From Acanthaster planci (lineage: Eukaryota > Echinodermata > Asteroidea > Valvatida > Acanthasteridae): a stretch of DNA of 64,000 bases. The stretch lies in contig NW_019091369.1 of assembly GCF_001949145.1 (NCBI RefSeq), forward strand, positions 1,915,807 to 1,979,806, in the 5' to 3' direction. Under the pieces are notes generated by a model that saw nothing but the letters and a program-made list of their open reading frames with translations, made no database searches and was not told the origin of the DNA. Within the stretch, counting starts at the first letter, position 1. Each line of letters opens with the position of its first letter. Below are positions 1-9,400 of this stretch, piece after piece. The translations under genes and the position numbers were made by a program.

Positions 1-479
1 GGGTTCAGCTTGTCCTTCCGCCGGACGATGATGAAGTAGCGGTCCACGGAGATGGTGGCCAGGATGAATGTGGCCTCCATGACGAAGAAGAGGTAGAGGA
101 AGGCCGTGATTTGGCACATGGCCGGCCCCAGGAGCCAGTCGCCAGCCACCAGGGTCACCAGCGCAAAGGGCATGCACAGCAGCGCAACCATGATGTCGGC
201 AAAGGCCAGGTTGGCCAACAGCAGGTTGATGGCCGAGCGCATGGCAGGCTTCTGGTAGACAATCAGGCAGACGATGCTGTTCCCCAGGGCACTGATTACG
301 ATCATCAGGACCATGAGTGCCGTCAGGACCACAATGGCACCGACTGGCAGACGCTGCTGGTAGGCCGGCGTGGTCAGTGGGACGGTAGTTATTATGGTCG
401 CGTTGGACATCCCCGCCGTTTCGTTGCTGCCGCTGCTGCTGGTTGTGGTCATGGCAGTTTCTGCCGTCAGTAACCCCAT
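1..479 (-). CDS. GPR45/GPR63-like orphan G-protein-coupled receptor, N-terminal part (runs off left edge)
   Basis: This is the first 159 codons of a class A seven-helix receptor. Seen: an ATG at 479 directly preceded in frame by TAG (482-480), so the start is firm. A Ser/Thr-rich outer tail carries two N-glycosylation sequons (NET, NAT). Helix 1 holds the GN of position 1.50 (SALGNSIVCLIVYQ). Helix 2 reads RSAINLLLANLAFADIMVAL with the LAFAD core. Helix 3 begins after a conserved Cys and ends in DRY, followed by FIIVRRKDKLNP. The combination of MRSAIN, MPFALVT and a DR-x-x-IIV-x-R-x-DKLNP end is typical of vertebrate GPR45 and GPR63 (PSP24 family), as I recall those sequences. The rest lies beyond base 1. 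There is no intron in the visible part. Family assignment is firm; the ligand is not known and one-to-one orthology cannot be judged. The protein acts at the plasma membrane. Confidence 0.88.
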   Translation of the reverse strand, partial: MGLLTAETAMTTTSSSGSNETAGMSNATIITTVPLTTPAYQQRLPVGAIVVLTALMVLMIVISALGNSIVCLIVYQKPAMRSAINLLLANLAFADIMVALLCMPFALVTLVAGDWLLGPAMCQITAFLYLFFVMEATFILATISVDRYFIIVRRKDKLN

Positions 480-1113
480 CTACAGCGCTGCAACTCCTGC
501 CAATCAAGCACGCTGCACCCTCATTTTAATTAAAAACACATTCGCCACAAATGGTTTGAAAGTTGGCCAGTGAGGACCCACACACCCTGATATTTCCCAC
601 GATGCTCCACAAGGCAGCATGTGCAGGGTCACTCCATCGGCGAGGACTTTGTCAAGCCGCTGTTGCACAGTCGACCTCATTGCCAGGAATTTTCTCAGAT
701 TTTTTAACCGGGCACCATTCTGCAAAAAGTGATCCAGAAACTAGCCATCTCTATCCACACACGCCACGTACGGCACTGATGTTAGCCCTCCAACCGGAAC
801 AGATGGAGAAGCCTATGACCGGCACATCTCGGTGGTTTCTCTGTTGAAAAAAAAAAAAAAAAAGGTTTGAAGCTGTCGCTGACTAGTGAAGTTGTTCAAA
901 GAACAAGATCCCTTGTCGGGCTAACGAGCATAACGATTCATTAATTAGAATCCACTCCACAGCATTCAGCATCAAAACAACTCACAGTGCTGACGCACGA
1001 CATGAATGAAGTTCATTCTGTGGTAGTGACGCAGGAACCAAGGGAGGAAAAAAAAACATAACAAAAAAAACACCGCGGTGTACCCTGATCCTTAATGAGC
1101 TTAATTGTTTACA

Positions 1114-1311
1114 GACGTCACAGCTCATGCCATGTCCGAGTCTTATAAGGCCACAAGGAGGCCATATGCAAATTTGATGTCGTTAAACCGCGCAGCACAA
1201 AAAGGATTATTTGCTCCCTGCAACGTCCGTAGCGGCCGCCAGAGATGTCACAGCAAGACTGGAGCTGTTCACAGACTTATATCCAAAACGTATAGTCACA
1301 TTAATGCAAAT
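1114..1311. promoter_or_regulatory. Possible regulatory cluster upstream of the GPCR
   Basis: Seen: a CRE-like GACGTCA (1114-1120), a near-CArG box TCTTATAAGG (1141-1150), and two perfect POU octamers ATGCAAAT (1166-1173 and 1304-1311), both extended to ATGCAAATTTG. The cluster lies 0.6-0.8 kb upstream of the GPCR start. Function is inferred from motifs only. Confidence 0.3.
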
Positions 1312-2250
1312 TTGGCCACCAGAGAAAAAGACATCGTTACTGGTGTTACATTATGGACAACAGAATTCTCCAATATTTCCAACAACTGGGGTTTCACTTC
1401 AAATGCAGTTTGCTTCAACCTTTTGGATTTGCATGTGATTCAAGTAATTTACATGCGCAATAAAAGTACAAGACCGGATTGAGAGTACGTCTACTTCCAA
1501 GCCAGTCTTGGAAGTTCATGTAATTTAAAAAAAAATAATAATACTTTACAGAAAAAAGGCCCAAAACTCAAGAGAACAAGGTTTGGGTTGCTACATTCGT
1601 GCCAATCATAATGCACTGTGTAATAGACGCATGCCTCGCTTGAGTAATTGAGTGAATTGCATTTCTGACTAACGAACGACAAGAAAACAAGTTATGAGCA
1701 AGTTATTTCACCCGAATATAAAATGAACTCTTTAAAAACCAAGTCGTCAAAACATTCCTCATTTTGGAAATGTAGCTTTTACTTTACTTTGTTTTAATCA
1801 TTCATTTCTTGCATGACTAATTATCTTTGTGGCAAAACAATATGCAAAAGCGACTGTTAATCAGTAAATTCTGTAAAGTATCACAGAGAGTTTATATACA
1901 GTGAACACTCTTCCATCGGTCCAAAGATAATGGTTGCTCAATTTTGTTACAGCAATGATAAAACAATGATTTCTGTGTGTGTTTGATATAAAGAGAAATA
2001 ATAAATCATGTAAATTTAAGAGAGTTTTGATCTCGGTTGTCACTGTAGTCAAGATACAAGAACAAGAATACTCGCACGACAAGAGGTAGGCCTAGTTAAC
2101 CAGCTCATCAATCAGTGACTTGCCTAGTTCTCAAAATCTAAACTGAAAAGAAGATTGCATGTTTTAGGGCAAAACCTACAGAGACTTGACAGCCAAGAAA
2201 ATTTGTAAGAATTCCACACACGGACGCCACAAATTTTCCCCCAAGCAATA

Positions 2251-2394
2251 ACATGGCCTAAAAAGTCAAATTTAGCAGTAAAAATAGTGAGGTATTCAAG
2301 TAGAAATTAGAATACACTTGGAATGTTTCAGACCGGTCTCAGAGGGTCTGTCCACAGAGTGTCAAGCGGCGTCCGTATGGAACTCTTTCCGAAA
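2251..2394 (+). repeat. Dispersed repeat, copy 1 (partner at 17591-17740)
   Basis: About 145 bases resembling 17591-17740 in RABL3 intron 2 along the whole length. Shared blocks in the same order are AGTCAAATTTAGCAG, GTTTCAGACC, a short CACAG-GTGTC-type block, and GGAACTCTTT. Similarity is roughly 65-70 percent by eye with small indels, so the copies are old. No terminal repeats or coding capacity are seen, so the class is undetermined. Confidence 0.6.
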
Positions 2395-3291
2395 AGTTTC
2401 ACCCTACCAGGGTCCCTAGGTCACGATGTGCAAGCAATCCATCACCAAACCACTTGCACTATCGCCGGGCAAAAACTACCTGCTGATCGCATAACACGAT
2501 CGAGTGGCCAGCACAAAACGTCTTGCGTTTATTACCCCCTTAATGTCTCATTTTTCGGGTGTTTTTCAGGACACTATTACCACAGTTAGTTACTATAAAG
2601 ACCAAACACAGCAAAGAATCGCAACGCAATGTTAAAGACCGCAGATTACCTGTAAACATCCCGAATATTCAGCTCATCTTTTCCCATCTCGGTCACATCT
2701 GCCAATGACGGCTTCGTGGTATTTTCGTTAGATCTAAGGTCAAGCGTCTTTGCTACCGTTGGCGGCGCTACACGCGCTGCCTTTTGCTAGTTGTCGCGCT
2801 CGCGTCCTCTGTCGGATGCACGCTTGGGAAAAGTTGACCAGATCAGAAATTTGTAGAAAAATTTTCCAGACTTGAAAAAAAATAATCTTATATGAACGCA
2901 GAAAAGTAGATATAAGTTTGCGCTTCTGTAAATGTGAGCGTCAAGTTCTGCGCATTTGTTGCACAGCTTTCCGAGTCGTCAGAAAAACAATCTTGGCACA
3001 AATTCGCCCAACTCTTTCTACGGTCGAGATGGTCTTGTGCTTATCTTTTCATGATCAAAATTTTGCCAATGTAAAGGCAGCATAAATTCATTCATGAATA
3101 ATAATTAACTTTTAGTTGCGAACTGCTCTTTTTTGTCATTTAAATTTATTTATATTTGGGAGAAAGTGGTAGAAATGCACAGCTCTGAAAATGCAGAGAC
3201 AAGCACGCCCTCTTTGGTAGAGATTCGAGCTTTATTCTCGAATGGGTGTAAATTTCTAAATCGGCATTCTAGCGCACGTTGTCTGATCGCC

Positions 3292-3338
3292 TATCGTTAG
3301 TCAGCCAGACAGGGGTATCGTTAGTCAGCCAGACAGGG
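3292..3338 (+). repeat. Near-perfect tandem duplication upstream of CCT8
   Basis: A 24-base unit (3292-3315) is followed at once by a second copy (3316-3338) identical over 23 bases. The unit contains CGTTAGTCAGCCAGACAGGG. It sits about 100 bases before the CCT8 ATG, in the proximal promoter or 5' UTR. Identity between copies suggests a recent event. Confidence 0.9.
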
Positions 3339-3368
3339 CGCACATGTTGTATGCACTTTATGCGGGGT

Positions 3369-3381
3369 TTCTAGAAATTTC
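3369..3381 (+). promoter_or_regulatory. Heat-shock element in the CCT8 proximal promoter
   Basis: TTCTAGAAATTTC is an exact three-unit heat-shock element (TTC-nn-GAA-nn-TTC), ending 56 bases before the CCT8 start codon. A two-unit element TTCTCGAA lies at 3235-3242. HSF1 is known to act on genes for CCT subunits in mammals, which fits. Whether it lies upstream of the transcription start or within the 5' UTR cannot be told. Confidence 0.6.
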
Positions 3382-3436
3382 TACATTAATTTATTTGTAT
3401 TGAACGAAACTGTCTGACAAGTGACACCCGCCAAAG

Positions 3437-6400
3437 ATGGCTATGAGAGTACCCAACGCGCCCGGCATCGGGCAGATGCTGAAAGACGGTGCAAAAGTGA
3501 GTAAATACTGTGTCTAATTACTAGGCGCTTCAGGCCTACAGCTATAAAAAGCATGGCATTAGGCCTACTTTACAGTCACTTCGCCCCATTTCCACGTCGC
3601 CCTAACCACTTCGCCCCATCTCCATTTCGCCCCATTTCCACTTTGCTCCGTCCGTGCTCGAGTGTGTTACAAATACACACCTCTTCAAAAAATGGTGGAA
3701 AGAGAGAAATTCCACAAATGACATGGAGTTATACATGTACTGTGATGTAGGCCCATACTAGACAACTCTACGGCATCCACTAAATTAATGTTGACTACGT
3801 TGTCCATGGTGAATTATAACATGATATGGTTGGACTAGCATCGGGTTCCTTTCTCATCCTCTTCAAGTTCATTTCAAAATGATACACAATCCTGTAGATA
3901 ACTTCTGGTAATTGTCGTTACATCCAGACAGCTGTGCCCAGGCGATCGGATAAACCTCAGTATGCCGTGGTAGGAAATTTTGTGGAAACATGCTTGCTTC
4001 AAGTACGAGCAAAACAACCTAAACTTAAACTCAGGAACATAGAAAATATCTAGACAAGATACTAACTTCTATGAACTAACTTTAAGAAATCGTGCAACAT
4101 CAATGTTTTTTGGATGCATGAGGTCTCGTACGTGTACGGTCGCCGCGGTACGAATAGACTGGTTGCCACACCCCACGCATTGTCAGCATTTGTGGTGGGA
4201 ACCAGCACTTTGCGCACATGTTTTTGGATTGGATGGGATTAGATTTATTTGGTATTACGTAGGAGTGGGGCGGACATCGGGCCCAACAGTTCTGGGGGTA
4301 GTATTGCCTCACAGTTAGGAAAAACCAGGGATAGCCCATGAAAGTTTTGCAACTTATTTCCAATGGGGTCCCAATTTAGTTGGGAAGAAGGTCCAGTTTT
4401 AGAAGCGAAATTGGCCCCTCTTCATTGGCCAGACATCAGTTCATTTGTTAAATGCAGTGGTTGTTACGGGAGTTTAGACAGGTTTCTGTCTACTTTCTTG
4501 CTCCAGTCGAGCTTATTAGAAACAGGAACCGGACCAGTCTACAATGAATGGATCTTGGACTTTAGTTCCTGTAAAAAAAAAAAAGAAAGGGGTATGAATC
4601 CTGCCAAAAGGAAAGGAAAAGCCTGTATTATGAAAATTTGTGATCTGATTGAGAAAATGTAGAAAATGAAGACGGAAAAAATTCCATCAGGTGTGGGGCA
4701 CGATCCCAGTACATGCACTTTATGCAGTAGCGTACATAGTGCTTACTGACTGTCCCACCGCAGTACCACAAGGGTAACGGGAAATTAAAAGCTTTCAGAT
4801 TACCGATGGTAATTGTGCACTACCGTAACCATAGAATTTTGAAGTCGCCACTTCATTTTTCAAAACTACATGTACTTCCTTAGGCACATGTAGTCTGTGG
4901 TGAGTATGTTTGTAGGAAGGCCTATTGTTAAGTCTAACCCGCTGGAGTTCCGTCAACTTTGGGCCTGTTAGTTAATTTTATCCTGATCTGCTGGTCTTGT
5001 ATCCGACAATGTCTGAACCTGATGAACGTATCAACTTGACTTAACCCTAACCCCCCAAGGGTTGCTGGCCCTAACCTTCCCCATTCACACAAAGTTAAAC
5101 ACCCATAAGGGAGTTTGTGCTCAGAGGCTGTTGGACTTAGTTTTTCTGTGGTATGCCAAACCCAATGCAAAAGCCAGCTGTTATGGGCCTACCAGACCTA
5201 TCCCCACAGAATTAAACACTTTACTACTGTTTAATTCTGTGTGGTTGGGGACGGTTAGGGTTAAGCAAGTTTAGAGTGCCATTTTATTAATGAAAAATTC
5301 TGCTACATGTGAATAATTCACATGCATCAACTAATTAACTGAAAGTATTTGGTTAAGATATAGGCCAGACATGTTTAACCCCTTGACGACGGGAATTTCT
5401 TCCCGAAAGCCGACTCCAAGAATTCCAGCCTCGCTTGGCCACGAAGGCCACCTGCCAAACCGCAAATTCTCGGTTTGTTGCCCTGCGTGCTCTGCACGCT
5501 TCTAATTACACGGTGAAAGGGCTGATTGTTCGGTGGCATGCGGCTCTACTCACCCTTCCACATTCCTATTGCCGCTTTTCAAAGTGGGGACTATTGTGAA
5601 GCTGGTGATTATGATGCAAATTTTGTCTTTTCAGTTCTGGGCTATGCACAAAGACCAATTACCATATATACAAGAGCCAGGGTCTGCCTTCTTTCACCGT
5701 GTTCGCTCGAGTGTGGGCCGAGAATAATAGCCGAAAAGCGGGCTGAGGATCTCAAGTTTTACGGCGGCTATAGCCGCCTCCCGGCGTGAAGGGGTCAAAG
5801 CACTAAGAATGTGATAATCGGATGCTGCATGCTCCGTGGTGGCCAGTCATTGCAAAACATGATAAAAAAAAAGAAAAAACAGAGGTATTTTGGGCTAGAA
5901 TATTTCAAAAACGTTCATACTGTTCTTTTTTATAGTGTCACCGAAAGTCAATTTTTTTGGTGGTTTGCCGCTCATAGTTTCTAATGTGCCACCGTTTGAT
6001 TTCCCTTCTCCTTGCCACCAGCACTACCATGGCTTAGAGGAGGCTGTGTACCGCAACATCAAGGCGTGCAAGGACCTGGCCAAGACCACCCGGTCAGCAT
6101 ATGGCCCCAACGGCATGAACAAGATGGTCATCAACCACATCGAGAAGCTGTTTGTCACCAACGATGCGGCCACCATCATCAGAGAACTGGAGGTAGGCTG
6201 TTCAGGCTCGCTGAATTGCATTAACATTTGTTTGTGAAGAGAGAGTTTTGCATAGTGTTAATGCTGGGTGCAGTCGGTCAGTGTATATGATTGGCCAATT
6301 GTGTCGTGTTATCGGTCAGTCCTGTTCGGTCAGTCCTGTTGCAAATCGCAGACTTTCCTTTTCTTTAAACCAGTCTTCAGCAACCGTGAGTGACAAAAGA

Positions 6401-9400
6401 TCTCAAATGATGGCTGAATTTATCAACAAATTGTGTGACAAGAATGACCAATCGCACGGATCAACTTATTCCCAACATTATTGAGATAAACATTTCAACT
6501 GATACCATCATAACAAAATAAGTCAGTGTACGCCAGAGCTACAAAGTCACAGGATGTTGGACAAATCGTAAAATTGATAGGAAGTCTTGACAAACATTTA
6601 CCCACATGCCCATCCGGTAGCCAAACTAATATGGTACCAATGAAATGATTTTGAAGCCCACAACTCATTCTTAATAGCAACAGGGTTTGACCCTCTATGC
6701 TAGCTCTGTAGCTAAACTAGGATTTGAGTGTTCAACTGACGGACAATCATGCAGAAGTCCATTTATTCTGGTTGCCGTGTCCCCTCACCACCTTCAGGTG
6801 CAGCACCCTGCCGCCAGGATGCTGGTGCTGGCCTCCCAGCAGCAGGAGCAAGAGATCGGGGACGGCACCAACTTCGTCCTGGTCTTTGCTGGTGCCCTCC
6901 TGGAGTACGCCGAAGACCTGCTGCGCATGGTAAGACAGACCGACCAGCCGAATTTCTGTCTCTAAGGCCTTTGAGGTATTTTGCATAGAAATTGCTGGAC
7001 TGAGCCAATTTCACAGTCTTGCTCAACAGAAAATTCAGCTTGGCAAGTTTATATGCTAAGCAAAAACAAGTCGAGGACCAGTTGCAACCAATATAATTTG
7101 AAATCTCGTCCAGTTGGCAGTCGTTGTTAAGCAACTTTGATCAGCATATTTCTGCGCTCTACAACTCCATCAATTCAAGCTCTGCGAAATAACTGGAGCT
7201 GTCGTTCAAATAATTTCAGTTTACTGGACCAGTTTAGCTCCAGCAGTAACATCAAGTGTACCCCTCACTAAACGATTTTAAAAACTTCTCCACAGCACTG
7301 CTTTTCACTTTTGGGAAAAAGTTTCAGCACTAGCTGTCTGATAAAGTTCTGCTCTAAAGTCTGTCTTCTGAGGAGCCCGAGAGAGCAAGAGCAGAGTGCA
7401 CCTGAGCTTGGCACGGCGTCCCAATCACTGGCCCGAATGTTCCTGGCCAGTATAGATAACAGTTAAGTCAGGATGGTTTCTTTTGTTTCATCCTCAGGGC
7501 TTGTCCCCAACAGAAGTCATCGAAGGTTATGAGCAAGCCTGCAAGAAGGCACTGGAAATACTTCCAGGTGAGTCGAAGCATACATGTGAGTCGACAGCAG
7601 CCGCGTGTTTGCAGAGATCATGGAAGATTTTGTATGAAATTCAGCTTTCTACTTCTGGAAAAGCAAATGAAGATCTCCAGGAAGGCAAAGCAAAGGAGAC
7701 CTTTGCCTTCTGGAATGTCAAGATTCAAACAGTTGGAAGAGTCAAACCAGAAAAGTCATATTCAGGCCTTCAACATTTGTGAATTTTTCTATATTTAAGG
7801 AAAAAGAACTTACGGAAACATATTAAGAACAATTGGAACGGTCATATCCCATCTTCAGGCCTTATGGCATTAAGCTTTGTTCTCTCAGTGAAATGAATTA
7901 AAGTTTTAAGTGTCGGAAGTTGAACAGTTTGGAGAAGAGATTTTTTGTCCAGATGGTGAGTTCATGATGGAAATATTGATTCCACCCCCCCTCTCTCCCA
8001 GATCTGTCTTGTGGATCTCTGAAAGACCTGAAAGATGAGGCCGAAGTGTCGCGAGCCATCAGGACTGCCGTCATGAGCAAGCAGTACGGCAATGAAGACT
8101 TCTTCGCCGGTCTCATTGCGAAAGCCTGCGGTGAGTACAGACATTCAGCTTTCCCACGGATTAGTTGATTTCCACATTTTTCAGGCCACTCTCATGCCAC
8201 TGATATATGAAAACCACCCAACAAAGTCTTGCAAAGATTGGAATTTCCTCGTCTTTTTGGTCAAAGTCCAAGTTGCATGCCCGGGAGTAGGAAATCTGGG
8301 AGGTATCACGTTGACGTCAGATGATCACTCCTCAAAAAATCGCAAGGTGGTGGAAATTTGGAGCCAAAGTTTTGGCATCTCATTTGAGAATACATGAAAA
8401 ATGGAATCACCTGTACTCAGATAATTTACCCTTATATGAATAAATTAAAGCTGTGGTACAACCTTTGTTTTAACCCCTTCGCTCCGGGAGACGGCAAGAG
8501 CCGTGGCTTTGTGTGAGGATTAGTGCATACCACACATGCAGTCTATTCACCATGCAGCTGCTGGTTCAATGGGACCTGCTGATGGACAAAGCCCTCCATT
8601 CAGGGCATACCACAGCCCAGCAGTCACGGTCAAAGGAATTACCGGCGCGAAGGGGTTAAATATGTCGTTAAATTTAGCTTCCCCTTTTTTTTCTTTTATA
8701 GTTGCGGTTCAGTCAAAAACTAAGACATTTAATGTGGATAACGTTCGGACGACCAAAATCCTTGTAAGTATCCCAATTAGGAAATTGTTGTTTCCATCAA
8801 GCATTATCGAAAGTGTAGCATCGCTTAATTTTGAAGTAGCTCTTTTAGAAATAAATTTTTCCAATATTCCAGCCCTTGAACTCTGGCATCGTTTCAGCAT
8901 CTAAATGCTGTTTTCTTGCCTTTTTGGTTTAACCTTGCAGGGGTCTGGGGTGTTGAGCTCGAGCGTCGTCCAAGGCATGGTGTTTAAGAAGCAGGTGGAG
9001 GGGACGCTGTCCAAAGTGGACAACGCCAAGATCGCCCTCTACTCCTGCCCCGTCGACACCTCACACACCGAGACCAAAGTGAGTGGACATTGCCTGATTT
9101 CCCGAGAGGTGCTGACAGCCGCCCTCGGTGTAACTCTGAGATAGACTAACAAACCGGATTTGACTGTCTTGCCTCTCATTTTTTGTGTCTCAGGGGACAG
9201 TGCTGATCAAGACAGCCAACGAACTGTTGGACTACAGCAAAGGGGAGGAGAACTCGTTAGAAGAGGTCAGGTTTATTGCACGATTCCCGTACACAATTTT
9301 ACTGTAAAGCCGCGAAATGGCGTACTAATGCAGCCTTGTCGAGCACATCATCCCAAACTAACCCAAAAGCCCTCAAAATCCGTTTCCATCTTTTTTGGTG

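Larger units (their letters stand above)
480..3436. other. Intergenic region between the GPCR and CCT8
   Basis: Nearly 3 kb shared by two divergent genes: the GPCR reads left from 479 and CCT8 reads right from 3437. No coding exon could be supported. It holds a poly-A run near 846-862, a cluster of possible factor sites at 1114-1311, a dispersed repeat at 2251-2394, a short tandem duplication at 3292-3338 and a heat-shock element at 3369-3381. The rest shows nothing recognisable. Confidence 0.7.
3497..6021 (+). other. CCT8 intron 1 (2.5 kb)
   Basis: The longest CCT8 intron. It contains a short minisatellite (3577-3643), a fold-back element with telomere-like repeats (5032-5272) and a TTAA-flanked inverted-repeat element (5375-5798). 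No conserved RNA gene was recognised. Confidence 0.75.

Noticed and set aside
846-862. Poly-A run near the GPCR, considered as a retrocopy tail
   Set aside because: No coding sequence precedes it on that strand and no target duplication was found.
4680-4790. Stretch in CCT8 intron 1 resembling a tRNA in inverse orientation
   Set aside because: Neither a clear A box nor a B box, and no cloverleaf could be drawn.
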